Positions 11,301 to 20,520 of a stretch of DNA of 64,000 nt are shown piece after piece. The position numbers and the translations under genes were made by a program. The notes beneath the pieces are model-generated. The model had not been told where the DNA came from and did no database searches. It was given only the letters and a program-made list of their open reading frames with translations. The stretch is from Callorhinus ursinus (taxonomy: Eukaryota; Chordata; Mammalia; Carnivora; Otariidae). The stretch covers positions 15,433,972 to 15,497,971 of the forward strand of contig NW_020312902.1 in assembly GCF_003265705.1 (NCBI RefSeq), written 5' to 3'. Position 1 is the first letter of the stretch. Every line of letters starts with the position of its first letter.

Positions 11301-12199
11301 TTACCATTTCTCTTGGGTAAAAACCTAGGAGTGGAATGGCTCAGTCATCAGAACCATTTTGTTTGTCCATTCATTTGTCAACGGACATTTGGGTCGTTTC
11401 CAGGTTGACCCTATCACGGATAATGGGGTTATGCACATGTACAAGTCTTTGTGTGGACATATATTTTCATTTCTCGTGGGTGAATATCTAAGAGTACAAT
11501 AAATACGACTTTTTTTGGAGACACGTTGTACATACATAAAGCTTTCTGGTGTGAAAAGCCATCCTATAACTCCATTCACGGAACCAGCTACAGAATGAAG
11601 GGGAAATCGAGGCAAAGGAGAAAGCTAATCTAATAAACAGAAAACCAAGATGTGACCAGAAAGACAAATCAGAAAAGAACAAATCCAAAGACGATGCACA
11701 AAAGTGTGAAAGGAATCTGGGATGTTGAGGGCAAAACCATGCGGAATTTGGGGGCCAGAAAAAAGGAACGCCATGAAACAAATTATGAACTGGCTAGGAC
11801 CACTATCTTATCCGCCGTCCTGCAGCAATCTCTGCTTTAAAGCAGATTCCCACAATCCCGTTTTTACCCCCCTCCCTATATCGCTAATCCCCCAGAGACT
11901 ACACATCCCAGAATGCAACACGCGCCCTTCGCAAACGAGCTCTTCTCTCAGGGAGCGGCTCACAGCCTACAATTCCCAGGAGGTAATGCGATCCCCCTCT
12001 CACAGCTATGGAGGACTCGGGGCCCCGGGATATTGGGCCATAAAGTCCACTCCCAGCTCACCTCGGAGCTCCGGGAGCCTTTCAGCACCTGCTTGGTGAG
12101 CGCGATCACGTCCGTACCACAGGTGTTCACCTTCTCTGTAAGGAGCCCCTTCACAGACTGACCGAATCGCGCTTGCGAATCTGGTGTCCCAGTCGCCAT
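2256..12199 (-). CDS. BORCS7: BORCS7, BLOC-1-related complex subunit 7 (whole coding span, five exons)
   Basis: The joined CDS is complement of 2256-2307, 3169-3189, 4154-4197, 4310-4372 and 12062-12199: 318 nt, 105 residues plus stop. I recognised the protein from its start [20 protein letters not shown] and from exon peptides such as [14 protein letters not shown] and the end QLNHLLK, which match human BORCS7 almost residue for residue. Every intron is GT/AG and the phases fit. Known role: a small helical subunit of the BORC complex on the lysosome surface, which recruits ARL8 and so couples lysosomes to kinesin for outward transport. There is no signal peptide or membrane segment. Intron 1 is 7.7 kb and carries L1, L2 and SINE copies. 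In human, AS3MT lies just downstream; it is not reached here. The gene looks intact and functional. Confidence 0.95.
2672..3008. mobile_element. Small DNA transposon remnant (Tigger-like MITE)
   Basis: Perfect 13-bp terminal inverted repeats, cagttgacccttg at 2672-2684 and its complement at 2996-3008, are flanked by TA on both sides, as expected for Tc1/mariner-Tigger elements. There is no transposase frame, so it is non-autonomous. It lies in the BORCS7 intron between exons 4 and 5. Confidence 0.85.
3169..3189 (-). CDS. BORCS7: BORCS7 coding exon 4, a 21-nt microexon
   Basis: The exon is 21 nt with acceptor atttag and a strong donor gtaagt. Joined to its neighbours it gives QEAIQKN, the conserved BORCS7 sequence between HLQYQ and VEQSSD. 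It starts in phase 2 and ends in phase 2, so skipping it would remove seven residues without a frameshift. Confidence 0.9.
3815..3960 (+). repeat. Ancient interspersed repeat fragment
   Basis: It resembles the widespread mammalian repeat beginning 'tattgagcacctactatgtgcc', here much diverged. I cannot name the family securely. Confidence 0.4.
4154..4197 (-). CDS. BORCS7: BORCS7 coding exon 3
   Basis: 44 nt encoding [14 protein letters not shown] plus two bases (CA) of the next Gln codon. The acceptor is atgcag and the donor is gtgagt. The intron between exons 2 and 3 is only 112 bp. Confidence 0.93.
4310..4372 (-). CDS. BORCS7: BORCS7 coding exon 2
   Basis: 63 nt, exactly 21 codons (LLGQAARN...ILHSED), phase 0 at both ends. 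The acceptor is ttccag before 4372 and the donor is gtaaga after 4310. Confidence 0.95.
4965..5074 (+). mobile_element. Short, older-type CAN-SINE, plus
   Basis: The head ggggcacctgattggctcag is followed by the tRNA-like arm agttcaagccccacgttggg and a short A-rich tail. It lacks the CT-rich region of the longer subfamily. Confidence 0.85.
5085..5500 (-). mobile_element. L1 fragment, antisense
   Basis: The minus strand resembles the 3' end of L1 ORF2; the plus strand reads 'ttggggctatttgcagtctttgctatta'-like sequence known from antisense L1. Not coding. Confidence 0.55.
5600..6080 (+). repeat. Ancient interspersed repeat, family uncertain
   Basis: It starts 'aacaaatatttattcagtgctgacaatatgcc' and later has gggagggcttccgaaaaga-like sequence. 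The same family appears at 35640-36060 and 61130-61590. Confidence 0.5.
6560..6990 (+). mobile_element. L2 LINE 3' end, plus
   Basis: It matches the familiar L2 3' region: ggcctgtgcatttgcc, ccttccctgaccaccc, taccacctgat, aatgtaagctccc and an end like aatatttgttaaatgaa. Confidence 0.8.
7244..7447 (+). mobile_element. CAN-SINE (stack member A), plus
   Basis: Full copy with head, CT-rich region, ctctctctctctct and a caaataaataaataaaatc tail. The 16-bp target sequence aaaaagctggagaaga lies at 7228-7243 and again at 8734-8749. Confidence 0.92.
7460..8561 (+). mobile_element. L1 3' end with 5' inversion (twin-primed insertion)
   Basis: 7706-8561 is sense L1: ORF2 C-terminal sequence (peptide [15 protein letters not shown] is still readable at 7937-7981), 3' UTR and A-rich tail. 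7460-7705 is L1 ORF2 sequence in the opposite orientation. The whole is flanked by an exact 17-bp duplication, aaaaaaagaaaagcttg, at 7443-7459 and 8562-8578. It is 5'-truncated and inactive. Confidence 0.88.
8578..8733 (+). mobile_element. CAN-SINE (stack member B), plus
   Basis: Head gggcacctgggtggctcag to a short T/A-rich tail. It lies between the L1 and the right copy of the outer 16-bp target duplication. Confidence 0.9.
8890..9575 (+). mobile_element. Old L1 fragment, sense
   Basis: It resembles the L1 ORF2 3' part (aatgcaaatcaaaaccac, aatggataaacaaaatg, acaatggaatattattcag) with an A-run at the end. Frames are broken. Confidence 0.8.
9905..10135 (+). mobile_element. MIR SINE, plus
   Basis: It contains the MIR core (gcctaggtttgaatcctc.. 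and aaccttggaaaaattaaattccct), with typical divergence. Confidence 0.65.
10136..10404. other. No gene or named repeat seen
   Basis: AT-rich sequence in BORCS7 intron 1 without recognisable features. Confidence 0.5.
10407..10598 (-). mobile_element. CAN-SINE, minus
   Basis: Antisense full copy; the target duplication catttgcataattcttttt lies at 10393 and again at 10600. Confidence 0.93.
10620..11289. other. No gene or confident repeat seen
   Basis: AT-rich sequence in BORCS7 intron 1; frames are short and have no homology that I recognise. Confidence 0.5.
11290..11560 (-). mobile_element. L1 fragment, antisense
   Basis: The plus strand reads aggagtggaatggctcagtc, tttgtccattcatttgtcaa and acatttgggtcgtttcc, the antisense of the L1 ORF2 3' region. 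Confidence 0.7.
11898..11916 (+). promoter_or_regulatory. ZNF143/THAP11-type ACTACA..TCCCAGAATGC motif
   Basis: The 19-bp sequence from ACTACA to AGAATGC closely fits the known promoter motif ACTACAWYTCCCAGMATGC. It sits in BORCS7 intron 1, about 145 bp past the exon 1 donor, within the same CpG-rich block. A weaker relative (CCTACAATTCCCAGG) is at 11966-11980. Confidence 0.6.
12062..12199 (-). CDS. BORCS7: BORCS7 coding exon 1
   Basis: 138 nt, 46 codons, from ATG at 12199-12197 to GSRSSE, followed by a GTGAGC donor at 12061. Upstream in-frame sequence stays open for 21 codons, but the start is placed at MATGTP because this is the conserved BORCS7 N-terminus. The exon lies in a CpG-containing, GC-rich block typical of a housekeeping promoter. 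Confidence 0.95.
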
Positions 12200-12345
12200 C
12201 ACCTCAACTAGTGAACGCTGCAGCCTGGGCAACGGCGAGTCGCTGGTGCCAAAAGGCGTCAAGGCGGAAGGAAGCGAGGTGGTGTCTCTTTACACCGTGG
12301 GAAAAGGAAGGGACGCATGCGCCCAGCGGAGGTTGACCCTTAGCT
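12200..12345 (-). promoter_or_regulatory. BORCS7 promoter region with NRF1-type site
   Basis: This GC-rich, CpG-bearing sequence lies just upstream of the BORCS7 start codon and has no TATA box. The palindrome CGCATGCGC at 12314-12322 matches the core NRF1 motif, common in housekeeping promoters. The transcription start is inferred to lie within about 100 bp of the ATG. Confidence 0.6.
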
Positions 12346-12424
12346 AACTTTAAATTCATTTAAAATAATCAGTTGATATCCTGAGGAAGATAGGGCCCAG
12401 GCAGACATCCCTGGAGCGGACAGA

Positions 12425-12600
12425 GGACAATTTCAGTAAATCTATGGGTTAGAATCAGAAAGCCTGGATTATAGTCCTACTTCTGCCATTTAGTTTTGTG
12501 ACTGCAAATTACTCAAGCTTTGCGTCTTGCGTTCATCAGTAAGAAGTAATAATATTCACGTCTCCAAAGGGTTATGAGAACGAATTAAGACCATTCACTT
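12425..12600 (+). mobile_element. MIR SINE, plus
   Basis: agaatcagaaagcctggatt, tgccatttagttttgtgac and caagctttgcgtcttg follow the MIR consensus order. Confidence 0.7.
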
Positions 12601-12604
12601 CAAT

Positions 12605-12735
12605 TTTAATAAAATTCCATTTAGTAAATATCAAACTGTGCTAGGCTGGGGGTAGAGAAAGAAAAGATACCGGCCTTGTCTCTGAGGAGCTCCCAGGCCA
12701 TGTGATGAGCCATGTAAACAGCTAATAAATGGAGG
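12605..12735 (+). repeat. Ancient interspersed repeat fragment
   Basis: caaactgtgctaggctgggg followed by a gaggagctcccaggcc-like segment. It belongs to the same unnamed family as 5600-6080. Confidence 0.45.
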
Positions 12736-13551
12736 AAATGCTCAACATCATTAGTAATTGTTTATGATAAATGATCTCTTTTTTCTATTAAAAGCAACCT
12801 GATCATCACCTTGGAAATGAATTAATACCGAAATGTTTCAGGTAGCTCTATTTCTTTTTTAGCTAATGCACAAGAGATGAGGATGGTGTTATATTGTAAA
12901 TTTTGTTCAGAATAACATGTACTCAGCATCAACATTACTTTCTCTCCAAGTGTCTAGATTCATGTCTCTTGCTTCTTTCATTTAATTCTTGTTCTTAATT
13001 TTATTGAGGTATAATTTATGTGCAATAACTATCTTCTTTTATAGTGTACACTTTGATTGGTGGGACAGATGCACACACCTGTGAACCACCACAATTAAGA
13101 TACAGAACATTTTTATCATAAGTTTCTAAAGTGCCTATTTGCAGTCCATCTCTCCCTCACTCTAGGCAACAATCAACCGATCTGCTTCCTAACACTATAA
13201 ACTAATTTGCATTTCTACAATGTTATATAATTGGAATAATACAGGAAGTATCCTTTTTGTCTAGCTTCTTTCAGCATAATGATTTTGAGAGTTATCCACA
13301 TTGTAGTGTGTATCACTAGTCTGTTCCTTTTTATTGCTAAGAAATATACCATCATTTGTATATCTCATTTTGTTTATCCGTTCACCTGTGGATAGACATT
13401 TGGGTTGTTTCTACTTTGGGGCTACTATAAATAAAGCTGCTATGGCATTCATATGCAAGTCCTTATGTGGGTTGTTTTCATTTATCTTGGATAATATCTA
13501 GGAGTGGAATGGCTGGGTCGTATAAGTGTTTAATTTTTCAAGAAACTGACA

Positions 13552-13772
13552 GAGATACCTGGGTGGCTCAGTTCGTTGGGCCTCCGGACTCTGGGTTTCA
13601 GCTCAAGTCATGATCTCGGAATCATGATCTCAGAGTCTTGGGATCAAGCCCTGTGTTGGGCTCCTGGCTCAGTGGGTTGTCTGCTGAAGATTCTCTCCCT
13701 CTCCCTCTGCCCTTCCCCCTTCTCAGTCTCTCTCTCTCTCTAAAATAATAAATAAATACATCTTTAAAAAAA
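13552..13772 (+). mobile_element. CAN-SINE, plus
   Basis: A diverged copy from atacctgggtggctcag to the aataaataaatacatcttta tail. Confidence 0.88.
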
Positions 13773-13783
13773 TAATAACTGCT

Positions 13784-13972
13784 GGGGCACCTGGGTGGCT
13801 CAGTCAGTTGAATGTCTGCCTTTAGCTCAGGTCATGATCCCAGAGTCCTAGGATCAGGCCCTGTGTTGGGCTCCCTGCTCAGTGGGGAGTCTGCTTCTCC
13901 CTCTCCCTCTGCCCCTCCCCCAGCTTGTGCTCTCTCTCTCTCTCTCAAATAAATAAATACAATCTTTTAAAA
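13784..13972 (+). mobile_element. CAN-SINE, plus
   Basis: Head ggggcacctgggtggctcag to the aaataaataaatacaatc tail. It lies next to the preceding SINE inside the same L1. Confidence 0.92.
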
Positions 13973-14124
13973 AAAACTGCCAAATCATTTACCAAAATTT
14001 TTACCATTTTATGTTCCCAATAGCAGTGTGGGAGACTCCAGTTGCTCCACACCCACAAATTTAGGAAGAGATTGCTATGTAGCCATGGTAACAAGTAGCC
14101 ATCTGTGGTAGACAGACTGGCCAC

Positions 14125-14725
14125 TGACAGGTAGCTCTGATGAGCCCCATCTTGTGGTGTTCATGTGCCTGTGTGATCCCCTTCTCTTACATGTGGGCAG
14201 GACCTGTGTCTTGCTTCTAACCAATAGAATATGCATAGTTGTTGGGAGATACGTGATTGTGTATACATGATTATGTGATTACAAAGACCATAAGGCCCAT
14301 CTTGCTGAAGTCTCTTTCCCTTTTGCTGGCTGCAAGGAAGCAAGTGGCCATGCTGGAGAACTCCACATAGCAAGGAACTGCTTCTAGTCACTGAGAAATG
14401 AGCCTCCAGCTGACAACCAGCAAAAATAAATTAATTAATTAAATAAATAAAAATGAAGCACTCAATTAAACATCCTAAAGGAACTGAATACTAGTAACAA
14501 CCAGGCAAGTGGGGAAATAGATCCTTACCCAGTTGAGCCTCCAGATGAGAACCCAGCCCCAGTTCACACCTTGATTACAGCAGCCTTGTGACCCTGAGTA
14601 GATGGCCCAGAAAAGTTGTACTTGGATTCCTGACCCACAGGAACCATAAGATAATAAACATGTGTTGTTTTAAGCCACTGTTTGTGGTAATATTGTTATA
14701 CAGAAATAGAAGACTAATATACCAC
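14125..14725 (+). mobile_element. MLT1 (MaLR) LTR, plus
   Basis: Matches the MLT1 order: tgtgatccccttctcttaca, cttgcttctaaccaatagaa, gaagcaagtggccatgctgg, gatgagaacccagccccagt, cctgacccacaggaaccata and agataataaacatgtgttgt. It is a solitary, old LTR of a non-autonomous retrovirus-like element, with no coding region. Confidence 0.85.
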
Positions 14726-16018
14726 CAGAACTTGTTTGAAATCTGTTCAATCAGTTAATGACAACTAACCTCAGTTAATCCCTTTTGCAAATCAAGCAAT
14801 CAGGGTCACTTCTGAAAGTCAGTCATCCAGGAACTAATTCATGCCAATAATTACCCCTGAGAGTGCCAATCAATCAACAATAGTCTTACCCAAGTAACAC
14901 TTCTATAGATAATATCAACCTTCTTATGTCCATCAATCCCTGAAGTCTATGCTTCCCCAAAACTCTATTATGATCAGCAGTCTACTCTGCTTAGAGAGAC
15001 TCCCTGTTCTCCTTTATTATAATAATTATAATACAAATTCATTTTTATCTTTCTATGTCATATATTGAGCTATTGTCTTATCATTTTTGATAATTCTAGA
15101 GGTTCCAGCAACATCATTTTGAAGACCCTCACTTGGCAGCATTCCAGGGACCCTCAGTTCTACAGGTGCACTTACTGGACTTGTATAAGATCACTAGGCC
15201 TGGATCTTTGTATTAAGTAATTAGACCTTTGGGTCTGGCAATGCACCATTTAGTTATGAAACCTAGGTCTTTGTATAAGGTTATAAGACCTTTTGTTTGG
15301 TGGTATATTGTTTGATAAATATTTTTGCCATTAATATGATAATTCTGCTGCTTGCCTTGCTTTTGTTGTTGTTTATCTCTCTGTGCAAAGCTATTTCACA
15401 AGGGATTTTGCCTTTTCCAGGATTATCTTGTTTCTTTTGAATGTATAAGGGAGTGTTCCACAGAGAATGGATGGAATCACAGGCACAATAGTCTCCCACC
15501 CAACCAAAGCTGGCCTTTGAGGGTTAATGGTTGAGGTCTTTTAGACTGGAGACTGGCTGATATTATCACATCCCTTTTGCTAATTGAAACCACCCAATCT
15601 TTTTCCACTAACTGATTAACTAATTATGAATTATCGTTACTCTCTCTTTCTCATATTATCATCTTCTGGTGTAACTTTCTTAATCCAGAAACTCTATAAT
15701 CTTTACCCAGTGAAGGAGAATCCTAGATTGTGTTCCTACAGTTCAAGAAGTGTCCATGACCAGAAAAGAACTTTTGGACATGCTAATACTAAATATTGAT
15801 CCAATGTCATTTGTTGATTGACCTCTTAGTAAATATAAAAAATGACAGCACTAGGTTTGATATAGGTAGTCTAGTAACTCTTGTAAAATCCAATTCCTTA
15901 CCAGAAGTCAAAGGTCTAAATGGGTAAACTATGGCTCTTTCTAGGGCATATCAAATAACTCAAATAAAACGGTAGATATGTAACCTAATAGTTGCCATGC
16001 CTTTAAAAGGATAAACTT
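14726..16018. other. Intergenic, AT-rich, no gene recognised
   Basis: The sequence looks like decayed repeat DNA with no family that I can name securely. The short frames lack homology or splice context. Confidence 0.5.
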
Positions 16019-16019
16019 T

Positions 16020-16222
16020 GGGCACCTGGGTGGCTCAGTCGTTAAGCATCTGCCTTCGGCTCAGGTCATGATCCCAGGGTCCTGGGATCAAGCCCCGCAT
16101 CGGGCTCCCTGCTCAGTGGGGAGCCTGTTTCTCCCTCTCCCACTCCCCCTGCTTGTGTTCCCTCTCTCGGTATGTCTCTATCTGTCAAATAAATAAATAA
16201 AATCCTTAAAAATAAATAAAAG
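16020..16222 (+). mobile_element. CAN-SINE, plus
   Basis: Full young-type copy; the target duplication is approximately agrataaactt on both sides. Confidence 0.93.
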
Positions 16223-16276
16223 AATAAACTTCTTTAAAATGCTACTAAAGAGTTTTCTTTTAACCTCCTCAGAAAG

Positions 16277-16447
16277 GGTGCCTGGGTGGCTCAGTCAGTT
16301 AAGCGTCTGCCTTTGGCTCGGGTCATGATCCTAGGGTCCTGGGATCAAGCCCCGCATAGGGCTCCCTGCTCAGTGGGGAGTCTGCTTCTCCCTTGCCCCT
16401 CCCCTTGCTCTTGCTTTCTCAAATAAATAAAATCTTTTTTAAAAAAT
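16277..16447 (+). mobile_element. CAN-SINE, plus
   Basis: Head gggtgcctgggtggctcag; flanked by cctcctcagaaa on the left and cttcctcagaaa on the right. Confidence 0.92.
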
Positions 16448-16483
16448 AAACTTCCTCAGAAAAAAATTTTTTTTACTTTTTAA

Positions 16484-16648
16484 AAAAGATTTTATTTATT
16501 TATTTGACAGAGAGAGCACAAGCAAGGGGAGTGGCAGGCAGAGGGAGAGGGAGAAGCAGCCTCCCCACTAAGCAGGGAGCCCAGGACCCTGGGATCATGA
16601 CCAGAGCCCAAGGCAGACACTAAACCAACTGAGCCACCCAGGTGCCCC
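16484..16648 (-). mobile_element. CAN-SINE, minus
   Basis: Antisense copy ending gagccacccaggtgcccc; a cagaaaa-type target copy lies on each side, shared with the preceding SINE. Confidence 0.92.
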
Positions 16649-16911
16649 CAGAAAACTTTTTTAAAGTAAATGACAAATGTGAATTACTTGATGCCTTGAT
16701 ATTACCTAAAATAATTGCTGGTTCTAAAGGTAGAAAGTCACAGTATTATACTATAGAAACTATAATCCTGCATACATACATTAAAGATAACCATGTTAAA
16801 CAGGCTGCTGTGATTATAAGTTTGTTTACAAGAACCTCATATAAGACAATAAAAATAATGATAAATTCATGGAGAAGTTAAAGGATTCAATCATAAATAC
16901 ACAAAATCTAG

Positions 16912-17075
16912 GGGCACCTTAGTGGCTCAGTCGGTTAAGCGTGTAACTCATGATTGCAGCTCAGGTCATAATCTCAGGTTAATGGGATCAAGCTCCATTT
17001 CAGGTTCGGTGCTGCAAGAGAGAAACTCTCTCCCTTTCTCTCTGCCCCCTGCCTCTGGCTCACACGCACACTCTC
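16912..17075 (+). mobile_element. CAN-SINE, diverged, plus
   Basis: ggggcaccttagtggctcag head with a shortened, diverged body. Confidence 0.85.
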
Positions 17076-17089
17076 TCTCTTTATTTTTC

Positions 17090-17262
17090 TTAAAAGATTT
17101 TATTTGAAGGAGAGAGAGAGCAAGTATGAGCTGGGGAGAGGGAGAGAAGGACAGAGGGAGAGGGAGAAGAACACTCCCCACTGCACAAGGAGCCCGATGG
17201 GGGGCTCGATCCCAGGACCCTGGGACCATGACCTGGGCCGAAGGCACCCGGGCAGTGCCCGG
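17090..17262 (-). mobile_element. CAN-SINE, minus, head truncated
   Basis: aaaagattttatttgaagga to a degraded head near the cacccgggcagtgccc sequence. Confidence 0.85.
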
Positions 17263-17282
17263 CTTTAAAAAAAATTTTTTGA

Positions 17283-17472
17283 GGGCTCCTGGGTGGCTCA
17301 GTCGTTAAGCGGCTGCCTTCGGCTCAGGTCATGATCCCAGGGTCCTGGGATCGAGCCCCCCATCAGGCTCCCCGCTCCGCGGGAAGCCTGCTTCTCCCTC
17401 TCCCACTCCCCCTGCTTGTGTTCCTGCTCTCACTGTCTGTCTCTGTCAAATAAATAAAATCTTAAAAAAAAA
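17283..17472 (+). mobile_element. CAN-SINE, plus
   Basis: Head gggctcctgggtggctcag to the caaataaataaaatcttaaa tail. With the preceding copy it forms an inverted pair. Confidence 0.93.
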
Positions 17473-17839
17473 AATTTTTTTTGAAATAATTTTAATTTTA
17501 TTTAAAATTAAATAAATAAATAACAACACAAAATCTGGCCCACCAAATTCTGAAAAGAACCATGAAGAATGATTGAGTTTAAGACCTACAAAGGTAAGAT
17601 CTTTCAAAACCAGAATCATCACCTTACAGCACCAGATAAAATCTCAAAAAGACACTAGATTAAATTCTCCATGAAACACCTCATTCCAGTAGGTACAAAC
17701 TGGTCATGATACAGAACACTGACTGAAAATTTATTTTAGGCTAACAGAGGATGTGGCCCGTCCATGTCTCATCTATAACTAAATAATTCTGCAAAAGTTT
17801 GTAAAGGTACAATTCCAACTCTATCACATTCTGGAAAAT

Positions 17840-18195
17840 TCAAAACTATAGAGGCAGTAAAAAGATTAGTGGTTGCCAGGGGCCCGGGGGAGTGAGATGA
17901 AGAGGCGGAGCACAGAAGATTTTGGGGTGAGTGAAACTATTCTAATGATATGATAATGATAGATAAATGTCATTACACATTTGTCCAAACCCATAGAGTA
18001 TATACCACCAAGAGTAGCCCTAATATAAACCGTGGATTTGCAGTGATAATGATGTGTCAGCGTAGGTTCATGAGCTGTAACGAAGGTACCACTTTTGTGG
18101 GAAAGGCTCTGTGTGTGTGGAGGCAGGGAATATATGGGAACTCTCTGTACCTTCCCCTCAACTTTGAACTGCTCTAAAAAAAATAAAGTCTCAAC
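17840..18195 (+). mobile_element. L1 3' UTR fragment, sense
   Basis: ggttgccaggggcccggggg, atttgtccaaacccatagag, tgtcagcgtaggttcatgag and a terminal aataaagtct match the L1M-type 3' end. Confidence 0.8.
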
Positions 18196-18438
18196 TTAAA
18201 AAATTGTAAAGGTAAAGAATTGTAAAAAACTGAAAAGTTGTAAAGGACTGAAACCGTGCCTAAAGGCTATTTTGAACTTCTCCAAAATAGATTTTGTCAA
18301 TTAACTTCTTCTATGTGCACTGGTAAGAGTCCATTTATTTTCTGAATGAGTTGAGACATTTCCATGTTGAAAAGCCACAAGTACAATGGCTAAAATTCTA
18401 TTATATTTTGTATCTTGTACCTAATTTCTCCCTATGTT

Positions 18439-18636
18439 TTTTTTTTTTAAGATTTTATTTATTTATTTGACAGAGAGAGACACAGCGAGAGAGGGAACAC
18501 AAGCACGGGGGGTGGGAGAGGGAGAAGCAGGCTTCCCACTGAGCGGGGAGCCCAATGCAGGGCTCGATCCCAGGACCCCGGGATCACGACCTGAGCCAAA
18601 GGCAGACGCTTAACAACTGAGCCACCCAGGCGCCCC
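18439..18636 (-). mobile_element. CAN-SINE, minus
   Basis: Full antisense copy with the target duplication tctccctatgtttt on both sides. Confidence 0.94.
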
Positions 18637-19023
18637 TCTCCCTATGTTTTCTACATTCCAGCTGATTGATCCAGTGATAAGGTGACACATTTAACTGAAG
18701 CAATTATTTATTAATTTAAATTGTGCAAGACTTGGCCTTTACTCAAAAGTCTTTCTGTCTTCGTCCCTCCCCAGTCCTCTGGAAAAACACAACATATTTT
18801 AATAGAACTGAAAAGTTGACATGCAATAGAGACCCTAAATTAAGGTCACCAGAAAACTTTTGAAGCAGGTAGTTCAAAGACCTCAGAAGAAGCTGAAAAC
18901 CACATGGACTAGACAGCTACCGCCCCAAACCCTTGGAACACGGCCCCTCCATGTGCCACTCTCTTCATAGTCTTGTTTTCATACTTAAAAAAAACTAATG
19001 TCAGGTTCTTTTTTTTTTTTAAT

Positions 19024-19223
19024 TTTTCCTTTTTTATAAGATTTTTATTTATTTATTTATTTATTTGACAGAGAGAGAGAGAGCACAAGCAGGGGGAGTG
19101 GGAGAGGGAAAAGCAGATTCTCTGCTGAGCAGGGAGCCCGATGTGGGGCTTGATCCCAGGACCCTGAGATCACGACCTGAGCTGAAGGTAGATGCCCAAC
19201 CAACTGAGCCACCCAGGTGCCCC
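19024..19223 (-). mobile_element. CAN-SINE, minus
   Basis: Full antisense copy with the target duplication taatgtcaggttct on both sides. Confidence 0.94.
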
Positions 19224-19224
19224 T

Positions 19225-19784
19225 AATGTCAGGTTCTATCTTTATGACTTAGCATGTTCCCCTTACTAGTAATAATAACTTGCCTGAGTCTAGGCTTTTC
19301 TAGAGACAATCATCACTCTAACATTACAATTTCATTTACCCAAGCTATCACTAGTACAGTCAACTTGAAAAACAATATACCAATAATGGTACCCTTCCTA
19401 AAGTCCTAAAGAAGAAGTGCAAGATACAGCAATAAATAATTGTCACAACACCCAGAGATGCTATACTTCAGCTCCATCAAGGTTGATACATTTCTTGTGT
19501 AGCTTCTGAGTTCTGTTTCATATGTTGCAATTAGATTCTTTAGTGCCACCACAGATACAAGGTTAAGTATTCTGTAGGGCTATTCCAAGGATATGACTCC
19601 CCCACACCCTCAAAAGACTGTATCTCTTTACAGAGTCCAAAAGAATAGAGTCATTTTTGTGAAAAGGATCTTGTTTCTTCTCCCTTACTCAAAATTTCCT
19701 CTGTTAATAACATTTTGCATTCCTGTGGTATATTTGTTAAAATTGATGAACCAATATTGATGCATTATTATTAAACAATGCTCA
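19225..19784. other. Intergenic, no gene or confident repeat
   Basis: AT-rich sequence without recognisable features. Confidence 0.5.
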
Positions 19785-20520
19785 TACTTTCCATTAGGAT
19801 TCACTTTTTGTGTTGTTTGGGTTTTATGGGTTCTGATAGATGCAAAATGTCATGTGTCCACCATTACAGCATCATACAGAATAGTTTTACTGCCCTAAAA
19901 ATCCCCTGTACTCCACCTATTCAACCCTCCTCCCTCCCCTTGGGCCCCTGGCAACCACTGATATTTTTACTGTCCCTCTAGTTTGCCTTTCTGAAATTGT
20001 CAATTAGTTTGAATTATACAGTACATAGCCTTTTCAGACTAGCTTCTTTAAATAAACTCTGTGTGGGGCGCCTGGATGGCTCAGTCGGTTAAGCGGCTGC
20101 CTTCGGCTCAGGTCATGATCCTGGGGTCCTGGGATCAAGCCCCGCGTTGGGCTCCCTGCTCAGCGGAGAGCCTGCTTCTCCCTCTCTGCCTGCCTCTCTG
20201 CTTACTTGTGCTCTCTCTCTATCTCTCTGTCAAATAAATAAAATAAAATCTTAAAATAAATAAATAAACAAATAAACAAATAAACAAACTGTATATTTGA
20301 ACTTCCCCATGTCTTTTTGTGGTTTGATAGTTCATTTCTTTTTATCACTGAATAATATTTCTTTGTATGGATGTACCACAGTTGGCTTATCCATTTGCCT
20401 ACTAATGAATGGTTTCTTCCAGTGTTTTGCAATTATGAATAAAGTGGTTATAAATATTTGTGTGTAGGTTTTGTGTGGGTATAAATTTTTACTGATTTTC
20501 TTAAATACCTAGAAACACAA
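19785..20520 (-). mobile_element. Old L1 3' region, antisense, split by a SINE
   Basis: cccctggcaaccactgatat, then after the SINE gtggatgtaccacagttgg-like antisense ORF2 sequence, where the minus strand still reads KKYYSVIKRNEL. Confidence 0.8.
20065..20288 (+). mobile_element. CAN-SINE, plus
   Basis: Head ggggcgcctggatggctcag to a long aataaataaacaaataaaca tail. It is inserted in the L1. Confidence 0.94.

Larger units (their letters stand above)
12990..14100 (-). mobile_element. Old L1 3' end, antisense, interrupted by two SINEs
   Basis: Antisense L1 features (ttattgaggtataatttatg, tttgggttgtttctactttgg, ctaggagtggaatggctggg) run to about 13550 and resume at about 13974 (aaactgccaaatcatttacc). 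Confidence 0.8.

Noticed and set aside
14125..14725. Possible retroviral provirus at the MLT1 LTR
   Set aside because: Only a single old LTR is visible; no gag, pol or env sequence and no second LTR were found.
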